From: Prostheceraeus crozeri
Taxonomy: Eukaryota; Platyhelminthes; Polycladida; Euryleptidae
Reading direction: 5' to 3'
Assembly (NCBI GenBank): GCA_907163375.1
Contig: CAJQUW010009006.1
Span: 1-64,000 of the forward strand
Length of the DNA stretch: 64,000 bases
Numbering within the stretch: position 1 is the stretch's first letter; the number at the start of each line of letters is the position of its first letter. The notes beneath the pieces are model-generated. The model had not been told where the DNA came from. It did not search any database and worked only from the letters and a program-made list of their open reading frames with translations. Position numbers and translations under genes: made by a program. Shown here piece by piece: positions 54,734 to 64,000 of this stretch.

Positions 54734-55846
54734 CAGGCCTCCCAGCGATTCCGGATCACAAATTTTATGATTTCATGACCAACTTTCGAAAATTTTATGA
54801 CCAATTTTAGAAAATATCATGACCATACGGAACGATACATGGACGTTTAACGCATATATTAATATTATAGTATTGTTTTTATAGAGCCTGCTGATACGCA
54901 TGCCGGTAATGAAAAAAACTAAAAGACGTTTTCAATAATAGAAAAATACAGAAAACGGGATTTTTTAATAACACCTGGCACATTCAATGAACTCCTACAT
55001 GTGTGTCGGTATTGCAAGGGTCGAAAACGTCTCTTGCTATGAACACACTGGCGTGCAGCCGCATCATTTTCATATTTTCTTAAGTGGGAGAAAAAAACAT
55101 AGCTTGGATAAAATACCTCCCACTCGCTTCCCTCAAATCCCAACTGTTACTTTGGTCTTGGTCACGGACGCTTCACTTTGGTGACCAAGACCATCAGAAC
55201 TTGAGGGCAGGCACATATACTGCGAGGTCTTTTATCCTGACTACGTGGTTCTTCTCCCACTTCAGGAAATCAAGTCATGACCATTTCCAATCTGATCTTG
55301 ATAATAAAAATCAGTAAAACATACTCGTACATACTTGTATTTCAGGGATACGTACTTCGTCAGTGGCAATGAAGGATGCTATTAAATGCAAAGCACTTTC
55401 TATTATGACGAATCAAGTCAGAAATGATAACTATGGCAATTTAAGTTCACGTACACACGAGAGGTAATTATAAATGGATAATCATAGATAAAGATAGCCT
55501 TTGACAGGGATCATTCATTGTCACTGACGAAGGGCGTCTGCCTGGTACATGTTTGACTGATTATCATGGACAGTTGTTTCTGTTTTACAGTATGACTTTG
55601 GGCACTCTTGCTTTCCATAATGAAAATATTTCAAAATGTGTTTTCACAATAAAATAGATAATAGCCTATAATTTGATTCTGTAAAAAACATGCAGAGAAG
55701 TAAAGTTTAAATCGAAATGGTCGAAAAATTAAAAATAATTTATGACTTTCTATGACAGGTGCTATATTTTATTACTTTTTATGACCTTTTTTGAAAATCA
55801 GGAATTTTATGACTTTTTATGGCTTTTCATGACACTGGGAGGCCTG
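54734..55846. mobile_element. TIR element, 1.1 kb, non-autonomous
   Basis: Begins caggcctcccagcgattcc and ends with the inverse of caggcctcccagtgtcatg. Directly flanked by caatgg on both sides (54728-54733 and 55847-55852). Subterminal regions are rich in ttttatgac repeats (54770-54830 and 55740-55835). The CAGG...CCTG ends suggest a hAT relative, though 6 bp is shorter than the usual 8-bp hAT duplication. It carries a nested foldback at 55081-55263. Confidence 0.65.
55081..55263. repeat. Foldback nested in the 54734-55846 element
   Basis: Arms 55081-55164 and 55181-55263 are imperfect reverse complements. Both carry aagtgggag at the outer end and ttggtcttggtcac at the inner end. The loop is only 16 bp, so it would form a long hairpin. 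Confidence 0.65.
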
Positions 55847-56183
55847 CAATGGAATTGACGTATGAGATATTGCGGAGGAATCTCGTAGTCAAGGCGGGAA
55901 AATACGTTTTCTTTGCAGACAACTGTACAATTGAACTAGAAATTATTATTTTATAACAATGAGGATGGATTTATTGCATCACGAACTTGTTCTAAATTAT
56001 TTCAGCATCACGCACTATGTTATTTCTTAATTAAATACAAAGAGTCATTTAATTTACTTCCTGCTCAGCATCTCCATTATTTTTTAAATGCATTACTTTC
56101 ATGGGATGCAGGCAGTAGGCCTATATAGTCTTATTATCTATAAACGTGTACTGTTTCAGTTATCTTTCGATAACGTAAATTCA

Positions 56184-56290
56184 GAAAAACTATTGCTTCT
56201 TCGATGCTGTACTTTATTGGCATTTGCCAATAATTCCCAAGTTATGGCAAATGCCAGTAAAGTGCAACATCGAAGAAGCACTAGTTTTTC
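56184..56290. repeat. Hairpin, 107 bp
   Basis: Arms pair over about 45 bp (tgcttcttcgatgctgtac with its inverse gtgcaacatcgaagaagca) around a small loop at 56230-56243. It could be a MITE or a processed hairpin RNA. No promoter is recognised. Confidence 0.55.
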
Positions 56291-56645
56291 CGATATATCA
56301 CCGATGCACAATCAATCAATTTTCAACATAAATTCAATGTCAATTATTGTTTAGTATTTATTAAAGTAACATTATCTTTTCAGGCTACTAACGAAGCATG
56401 ATACAAACATCACTACAATTCTCAAATTTCATTTAAATGCAGTGAATGCAGATGAATAGTCAGGAGGATTCTTCTTTGTCTTCTTTCTTATTCCCATATT
56501 TTCGTTTTCACTTTTTTCACTTTTCTGAATCTTTTTCATAGTTTGCTGAGGGACATCTTTCGTGCATAGGTTCGTCATCTTACCCAATCGGTAATTTAAA
56601 ATATTACTAGTACTCATTAAATAGTCTCATTTTAAGTAATACAAA

Positions 56646-56750
56646 ATCTACATTCTTTCAAAAACTGCCCCATATTTCGGCTGTCGCAACTTGAATTGCT
56701 CTACTAAAGGTGACTGTGACATATTGGGCAGTTTTTGAAAGAATGTAGAT
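56646..56750. repeat. Inverted repeat with 29-of-30 matching arms
   Basis: atctacattctttcaaaaac (56646 on) and its inverse ending at 56750 match over 30 bp with one mismatch, around a 45-bp centre. A short MITE is likely. Confidence 0.6.
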
Positions 56751-58697
56751 AATTGTATAAGTTGCAGCCTTGGCTTTCATTAATTTCATTGGTATAGTCT
56801 CATTTTGGTTTACTCAATTTCTCCAAGTTCCTTCATCAACATCATGAAGAAAGGATCAACATGGAAGTCAACTGAGTGGAATTGAGAGCATACTAATCGA
56901 AATGAACTATTGAAAATCTACTTTGAAATGAAGCTCAGATTCCCGACAGTCATATGAACATGTTTCATCAGTTCAAATATCCATTTCTGGAAAATTTCAG
57001 AAAAACGAACATCAAAAACAAATGATAAAGTTAAGGAATGTATGTCAACAAACATAAGCAACTTAGATGTGTAAATTGGCTGTTTAAATGCCCCACAATC
57101 AGACAATTTTATCGCTTTTGTAGCGACTCTTGATTTAAAAATGAACTGTCATTTGTGCACATAACCTTTTGCTTGTTTCATAATTGACCTTTACAACTGC
57201 AGCATACGGTACTTTGGCGAACAACAGAGCTGCCTTTTCAAGTATCCTCGACGCTATCAATTCTTCAAGCTTACCTGATGGTATATTTACGCGTTTTTCA
57301 GTAGTCGTATTCCAACCTGTTTAAGAGCAAGTTGATGACAAGGAAATAAAATGCTGGATAGGATATTAGAATAACGGTCTCAAAAAAGGATAGAGTTTGA
57401 TTTCCAACGGTTCCCAGAAATTATGCTCGCTATCTGAGCCGTGCACGACTAATCGATAATAAAATCTATAATCGCACAATTATGCTGCTATGCAATGCGA
57501 CGCAAAGAAGTACGCTAAAATGGTTCACGATGTTTCATAAAATTAAGGATTCAAGAATATTGACGTTTTATTTGAGAATGCTTTGGCGTTGATAATTTTC
57601 AGCATTAAATCAAATTTTACAGTCCTCTGTCGTTTGATAAGTAATATTTCTTACAATTAATTGTATTCTATGTTTTCAACACATCCAACTAACAATCATG
57701 TCTTGCATCGTCAATAATTTTTTAATTAAAAGCCATCAATTCAAATGTTCATCATTTTGACGATGCGCCTAAACATACATGTACATTATATGCATACAGT
57801 GCACACTTCAACAGGTTCTTGAAATAATGAATTTGTTTGTTTGTCAACTTCTAAAAATGCAATTTAAGGGAAATCAGTCCATCCTCATGATACATACTCA
57901 AGATTTAATCCGACCCATCCATACCATGTAGGCCAGCAGTGAGGAAGCAAGACGAAGTTTGGTACAGAAATATGAAATCCCTGTAGAATAGACGTATAAA
58001 AGAATCATAATTGCAACAACAAAAAAAATTCAGTCCCGATTATCATAATTAGCACATCAATGGCATCGATAACGTTCTTGAGGCTGAAGTAGTTAAGACA
58101 ACGAGCCATAACTACATTATTGGAAATAACATCCAAGTCTGTGCTCCGGGCAAATTTTGAGCAAACTTTGAAAATGCAACCAATTACACTGATTCACAAA
58201 TGCAGAAGAAAAAAATTTTATTCGCATGAAACCAACTTTTTCTGGGTATTTCGAGCATCCTAAGAACAATGGTGCTATTCATTTTGCTCCAACAGATCAA
58301 GTTCCCTGGTAAATAATGCATCAATATTTATGCAAAATCATGTATTTCTTCAAAACCTTTGTGAATTTTGATACACAGATCAGTAGGCCCCCAATTTTTG
58401 TTGAAGTCCTTCATTGAATCCATACAAAATTAGCATTGAATTAGATTCTAAGCAATTCAGCGCAACTATATTTTAGTCCTGCTGTTCAGGACATTCGTGC
58501 CATGTACACATGCATGCATGGGCCTAGTCGACATTACACGAAGCCATTTTCATAGCTGCGTACTATATTCATTAATTCAATCTCAACTCATGGCGCATAC
58601 GCAGTGAATCAGCCAATCACAGTTCAATCGTATTGCTATTGGCTGAAATTTGAATCTCACGTAGCCGAAGCACTAGACAGACTGTTCCGCTTAATCA
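56751..58697. other. Host DNA without recognised genes
   Basis: No convincing ORF, repeat or RNA gene. Bases 58690-58697 (cttaatca) are the candidate target duplication of the hAT element that begins at 58698. Confidence 0.5.
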
Positions 58698-60008
58698 CAG
58701 GGGCGTCGGAACGATTTTTTACTAGGGGTAGCAATTTTTTTTTCATGGACAACCCTTCGATTTTTAGTAGGCCTATATTCAAGCACCATCGCCCGAATAT
58801 TTCAGATTTAGTGAGGCTAACAAGACTAATTTTATTCACATGGGCGCACAGTAGACTTGTGACATAATTCTCATGCATGTATATGTACTACACGTATCAT
58901 TTGTGGGATGATGTAACTCAAAAGTCAAAAGTAAGAAATCAAAGAGTATATTTCACTCAAACTCATAAAAACTACGCGCATGCACGTGTGTAGGCTGCAT
59001 GTACTGCAATCAATGTAACAAATTTATAAACATGAGTATGTATGGTGAGTATGGCAATGAATCGTCTGAACGACACTATTACGATGAAAACTGTTTCCAA
59101 AAGTGTTAGATGTGCTGAAATTCAATGATTAATCCAGCTATACTGACATTTCTATCTAAACTTCATTTTGTGAAGGTAGGTCTACTAAGGCAACATTTGA
59201 TGAAAATAATTCTGAGCTTTCAAAGAACTACTAAGTACCCAGCCGCCACTATACTGCATAGCATTTAGTAATGTCAACCTATACGATGTAAACAATGTCA
59301 GCCTATTAAATACAAATGTGTCTCAAAATTTTCCCATTCATAAAAATTGTAAACCTATTTTTGAGAGACGTCACAAAGCTGCTTGACTACTTACAAATAT
59401 CCGATGGTTCGGTTTTGACGTGACATGTAGGTACAATTTATGGCAACTGCTACTTCACTTTCTGCTGGTCAATGCAAAACCAGGTCGACACATCGATACA
59501 CTTCGGCCCGACATGATTTTTGATTCTAAAATCTAGTATCATGTAAATGAAGATTATACATGTACATCTTTAGGTCATTACATCTCACCACACATCGTTG
59601 CCAAATCGAGCTTTCCTCTCGGGAGTACGGGAAGCAAACTCTCTCATAATAGAGGAAATGCTCAATTCCATGGTCTGATGTTTAGATACTTAATGTACAT
59701 GAAGAAGAATCAAGTGAGTTAGGCGTGATTGAATCATAGTACATCGGTAATCAGACTTTAGGCGGCGCAAGGCACTGAATGTCCTTTCAGCAGATGAGGC
59801 TGACGCTGGTATGGTGATGATTATCTGAATGAGTTTAATTACCTCCGAAAGCAAAATCCTAACGGCTTTCGGCTGTTTGGCTAAATGCTTCAGCAACGCT
59901 GAAGCTTGTGTTGGATCATCCACATTTTCCGTCTTCAAGAAAGACGACAGCATTCGTAGCTGTGCAGTTAAAGACTCTAGATTGAAGTCAGTGCGGTGAA
60001 CAGGCAAA

Positions 60009-61610
60009 ATTGATTTCAACTCATTGACACTTTTGTCTCTTCTATGAAGAACACTTTCGAAATTAGTTAATGTTTCAAAATCTGGCTGATGGAATCGTCT
60101 TTTCAGTTCTGCTGTTACCCGATCGATGGCTTCGAAATAAGATACTTTCAGATTCTTATCCGATGAGTCAGTTCTTCGATGTCCGTAAGCTTCGACAGTG
60201 TATGTGTATCTCGAAGGTAGTTTTGATGATCGTGTAGTCTCTGATGTAGCTGCGTTGATGCTTGAATCTTTTTTGGTCTTCATCGTCATCATAGCACTTT
60301 CTTCAATTTCAATGAACTTGTCGTCACTCCTCATCCCTTCAAGCTCTGTAATCAATATCTCAACAATGCTCTTCACATCAGAGGCTGGAAGTCCTGCCGT
60401 CTGGAGCGTCACAGCAACCTCTTCGCATGGCTTCAGGATAGCTACAGCCATTTGAATTCCCACTAGGAATTTTTTCTTCTCCATTTTCCGGACGTGTCCC
60501 CGTAAAGTCGACCGAACTTCTGGTCTGGTGCTCCCCTTTGAAATTGATTTCAACTCATTGACACTTTTGTCTCTTCTATGAAGAACACTTTCGAAATTAG
60601 TTAATGTTTCAAAATCTGGCTGATGGAATCGTCTTTTCAGTTCTGCTGTTACCCGATCGATGGCTTCGAAATAAGATACTTTCAGATTCTTATCCGATGA
60701 GTCAGTTCTTCGATGTCCGTAAGCTTCGACAGTGTATGTGTATCTCGAAGGTAGTTTTGATGATCGTGTAGTCTCTGATGTAGCTGCGTTGATGCTTGAA
60801 TCTTTTTTGGTCTTCATCGTCATCATAGCACTTTCTTCAATTTCAATGAACTTGTCGTCACTCCTCATCCCTTCAAGCTCTGTAATCAATATCTCAACAA
60901 TGCTCTTCACATCAGAGGCTGGAAGTCCTGCCGTCTGGAGCGTCACAGCAACCTCTTCGCATGGCTTCAGGATAGCTACAGCCATTTGAATTCCCACTAG
61001 GAATTTTTTCTTCTCCATTTTCCGGACGTGTCCCCGTAAAGTCGACCGAACTTCTGGTCTGGTGCTCCCCTTTGAAATTGATTTCAACTCATTGACACTT
61101 TTGTCTCTTCTATGAAGAACACTTTCGAAATTAGTTAATGTTTCAAAATCTGGCTGATGGAATCGTCTTTTCAGTTCTGCTGTTACCCGATCGATGGCTT
61201 CGAAATAAGATACTTTCAGATTCTTATCCGATGAGTCAGTTCTTCGATGTCCGTAAGCTTCGACAGTGTATGTGTATCTCGAAGGTAGTTTTGATGATCG
61301 TGTAGTCTCTGATGTAGCTGCGTTGATGCTTGAATCTTTTTTGGTCTTCATCGTCATCATAGCACTTTCTTCAATTTCAATGAACTTGTCGTCACTCCTC
61401 ATCCCTTCAAGCTCTGTAATCAATATCTCAACAATGCTCTTCACATCAGAGGCTGGAAGTCCTGCCGTCTGGAGCGTCACAGCAACCTCTTCGCATGGCT
61501 TCAGGATAGCTACAGCCATTTGAATTCCCACTAGGAATTTTTTCTTCTCCATTTTCCGGACGTGTCCCCGTAAAGTCGACCGAACTTCTGGTCTGGTGCT
61601 CCCCTTTGAG
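60009..61610 (-). repeat. Three tandem 534-bp copies inside the transposase ORF
   Basis: Units start at 60009, 60543 and 61077 (attgatttcaactc on the plus strand) and look identical by eye. 534 is divisible by 3, so the frame stays open and the protein gains two extra 178-residue blocks. Near-identity indicates a recent event or an assembly artefact. Confidence 0.9.
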
Positions 61611-62309
61611 GCTATTAGTTCATTAACAGTTGCTTTCACTCTATCAAGGTTGTCCAAAAATCGTTGCATTGCCTTGACTCGAACAACCCATCGAGTAGGA
61701 CAAACAGCCAGAAGATGCAAGGGTCTTTCCTTGTCGTCTTCAAGAACAGTCTCATACAATGTCCGTCGCTTTGATGATTCTCTTATGATTTTACTTACAT
61801 CTTTTACGACCAGTAAAACATCGCTGAGCAATGACTTCCTGAACGACAAGATCCAAAGCATGATTGCAACAGTGCACATGCAGGCATTTCGGTTGTATCC
61901 TTTTCAAGTTCGCTTGTACCCCATCAAGCCGTCCTGACATATTAGAAGCTCCATCAAAGCAGACTCCTCTGAGATTTCTTGCATCTAGTCCGACTCGGCG
62001 AATAACGTCAATGATGCAGTTTGTCAACGACTGTCCTGGTTGATACAGACCAGCAAAGAGCTCTGCAACATCCAAGCTATCCTGAGAGACGTAGCGAAAT
62101 GTGATGGAAAATTGCTCCTCACCTCCTTTGTCTGTGGTACTGTCCGCTATAAACGAGTAAAATGTTGCTTCATCTTTCATTTTGTTCATTTGAGATCTCT
62201 GCAAGGTATGTGTCAGTAGTTCGATTACTTCATTTTGAATGTCTGCGCTGAGCCATTTATCTCTGCGAGAGAGCCATGAATCCAAAACAGGAATATCTGT
62301 ACGTCTCTC

Positions 62310-63366
62310 CAGACCCGTAGCTAAGGGGGGCCACGGAGGCGGTGCCCCACCTGCAAAATTTTTCGCCCCCCCTAGAAAATCATGGTGAAGATACGGTTAA
62401 ATGGACTGGAAACTATAATTTCTGTATTTTTGAAACTATAATTTTTAAGTTAACGAAAATTTATGAAAATTGATGTCTTCACATTTCCGAAAACTACTTT
62501 CGTTTTACTTTCGGACTGGAGCTGGATATACACAATGCGATCTATCATCAGAAAATGAAATGAAATCCATTATGTTTGAATTAGTCGATGTCATCGTGTT
62601 TGAGTTCAAGCGTCGGTTCAAAGATAACGAATGGTTGTATGGTGCCACCTCAGCTGCATCAAGAAAGGTGTCGAATTTTTTTCTCGTCATGCTCTCATAC
62701 CTCTAGAAAAATCGGTATTATCATACCAGATGATTCAGAACTCATGGTTGCGAGAAATCTACTAGAGAGGACGTTGCCGATTGCCGACCATAACGACTAC
62801 AAAGAAGTTCTCGCTGAAATTTATGAGCAACGGCTCGCCTTTCCCAATGTCTACAAGATGCTGGCAGACGTTTCTACGATCGGCAACAGTACAGCTACTT
62901 GTGAAAGTAGTTTTCTACTGAAGCAAGAACTGACACCCCTACGCGACGTTCCATGACACAAGAGCGAAAAGCGAATCTGGTTCTCCTGGGATTTGAAAAG
63001 GAGCGAGCTAATTCATTGGATTTGGATGAATTTTTAGTCCTTTTTTCAAAATGACCTCGTAGACTTCAGCTCTTTTGAAAAAAAACTAATTATTGAACAG
63101 GAATTGTTTTCTTTTGGCTTTAACATCTGCCTATGCGGTATATGTTGTACATGTACATAATTGGCATATCAGCAATTACTCAGCACTCATGTATGTGAAG
63201 TACGTAGTCTTTATATACTTAAATAATTTCATATTTCAATATAGTCAGTATCCGTCTTTATTATTTAAAACTATCATGTAAAAGCAGCACATTGTTCATT
63301 TTTGTTTTGAAAATTCATCAGAAAGTCGCCCCCCCCCCCTAAGAGCAGCGTCTGGCTACGGGGCTG
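62310..63366 (+). mobile_element. Internally deleted hAT-like element nested in the hAT transposase
   Basis: Starts cagacccgtagcta and ends, in inverse, cagccccgtagcca; exact 8-bp duplications cgtctctc flank it (62302-62309 and 63367-63374). Removing it would rejoin the host transposase coding region. Inside, plus-strand remnants of a hAT C-terminus remain (62588 to about 63050). Both ends have runs of G/C (ggggggcc, cgcccccccccc). Confidence 0.85.
62588..63052 (+). pseudogene. Remnant hAT transposase C-terminus in the nested element
   Basis: Contains YEQRLAFPNVYKML, TIGNSTATCESSF, then after a small frame break MTQERKANLVLLGFEKERA. This is the hAT dimerisation region in the usual order (fP...l..i..., ErsFS, SM...Rl..L.ll). 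All earlier domains are deleted, so the element depends on a transposase from elsewhere. Confidence 0.65.
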
Positions 63367-63867
63367 CGTCTCTCCTTCAGCAACAGCATGAGATTTCCGT
63401 CAGATTCTTCGCTACTACCTCTAAGAGGTTGACCTGCAGCAGTCAAATATCGAATTGATCCGACGATCGCAGTCATGGCCTCCCAAGCTTGTCTCTGTTG
63501 TTTCCTTGTAGCCTGCGAAAGCTGGACATTTGTTGAAGTGGATTTCCGTGCGCTAAGCAACTTCGAGTGGACAAGTAAATGATGATCGCTTTTCTCGTGG
63601 TTCGATAAAACGCTGACTGCTTTGCTCCAAGTAGAGAAACCGCTTGCAAGAAAAGCTGCTTCTTTAGGTAGCAGGATAAGCCTAGGTAGATATGCTTTTG
63701 TACAGGTGTAGCAGGTAATAGAATCTTACTTTTCATTACAATGAAGCCAGTTATACAATTTGAACCATTTAGCTTGGCAGCGTCGCCCATTACGAATAGG
63801 AAAATTGTAATTCTGATCAGGTTGAAATGGCTCATTTGGAAAGTCAATATCTGAGGGGTCGGTTTCA

Positions 63868-64000
63868 GAGTTTGAGGAGTCTTGAGATGTAGCAGAGGAG
63901 CGATTACAGGTCACAGAGATTGAGAGTCTTGCGATGTAGCAGAGGAGCGATTGCAGGTCAAAGAGATTGAGGAGTCTTGCGATGTAGCAGCAGATGAGTT
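63868..64000. repeat. Minisatellite, ~57-bp units, at window end
   Basis: About two and a half copies of a unit with gatgtagcagaggagcgatt and ggtcaaagagattgag. It overlaps the 5' end of the hAT transposase frame and encodes a Ser/Asp-rich repeat there. It continues beyond the window. Confidence 0.7.

Larger units (their letters stand above)
59690..63914 (-). pseudogene. hAT transposase, interrupted by insertion and frameshift
   Basis: Reads right to left. N-terminus at 63914: a TTF/BED-type zinc region with GRRCQAKWFKLYNWLHCNEK. Then LRGSSEESDGNLMLLLKERR (about 63360), broken by the 62310-63366 insertion and resuming with DSWLSRRDKWLSADIQNEV (62285). Catalytic core parts: FIADSTTDKGG, VCFDGASNMSGRLDG and CCNHALDLVVQEV. 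A frameshift near 61800-61830 moves to the 61879-59690 frame, which has CPTRWVVRVKAMQRFLDN, three copies of a 178-residue block, and the hAT dimerisation C-terminus ASSAERTFSALRRLKSDYR. Family: DUF4371/ZMYM1-like hAT. Probably inactive. Confidence 0.8.
58698..64000 (-). mobile_element. hAT transposon (ZMYM1-like transposase), right end outside window
   Basis: The left end is proposed at 58698, where caggggcgtcggaac starts, a typical hAT terminus; the other end is beyond 64000, so the terminal repeat and target duplication cannot be compared. It contains the minus-strand transposase gene (59690-63914) and is itself interrupted by a second hAT-like element (62310-63366). Confidence 0.6.

Noticed and set aside
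60198..61523. Three identical 85-codon plus-strand ORFs
   Set aside because: Antisense shadows of the triplicated hAT transposase segment.

Overview
This is animal nuclear DNA: AT-rich, intron-containing, and crowded with eukaryotic DNA transposons. The centre of the window is a complete Polinton/Maverick element (the transposon form of the adintovirus-like lineage) at 20798-42145, 21,348 bp. Its ends are AG...CT, it has inverted terminal repeats of about 690-700 bp, and a perfect 6-bp target duplication (ttcatg at 20792-20797 and 42146-42151). Host species cannot be read directly. A marine invertebrate is plausible from the transposon mix and the frequent taggcct strings, but this is inference.

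Layout. 1-9072: end of a second, diverged Polinton in the opposite orientation, whose internal sequence has expanded into a higher-order satellite at 1-3865. 9073-20791: host non-coding DNA with a hAT-like MITE (19223-20046) and a foldback (20088-20401). 20798-42145: the complete Polinton. 42152-58697: host DNA with an EF-hand terminal exon (44996-45120), a decayed non-LTR retrotransposon (about 46880-49140), a TIR element (54734-55846) and hairpins. 58698-64000: a hAT transposon with a three-fold in-frame tandem duplication in its transposase gene, itself split by a second hAT-like element (62310-63366, 8-bp TSD cgtctctc).

Genes of the Polinton, left to right: two small TATA-driven ORFs in a repeat-bounded promoter region; a 148-aa minus-strand ORF divergent from protein-primed DNA polymerase B (spliced 5' end, plus strand); two virion-type paralogues with a shared N-terminal module (minus); two tandem paralogous small proteins and a TBP-like protein (plus); then a long minus-strand block with adenain-like protease, double-jelly-roll capsid protein, basic core-type protein, DDE integrase with chromodomain, a two-part conserved protein, packaging ATPase, a basic/hydrophobic virion-type protein, a RING-like membrane protein, a conserved 136-aa protein, a DEDD-type exonuclease-like protein, a second small RING-like ORF, and a spliced 235-aa protein. 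Together they make a full replication, integration, packaging and capsid set, plus what looks like an unusual self-encoded transcription module.

The copy is not clean. Polymerase, capsid, integrase, one virion paralogue, the TBP-like gene and the 230-codon gene each carry a frameshift or stop. Several breaks lie at short homopolymers, so sequencing error and real decay both remain possible.

The most interesting points are: a TBP-core homologue inside a Polinton; two genes at opposite ends of the element (polB and the 235-aa gene) whose start codon stands alone in exon 1 ahead of a 67-bp intron; a promoter and splice-donor leader conserved between the two Polinton copies; and a satellite array born from Polinton internal DNA.
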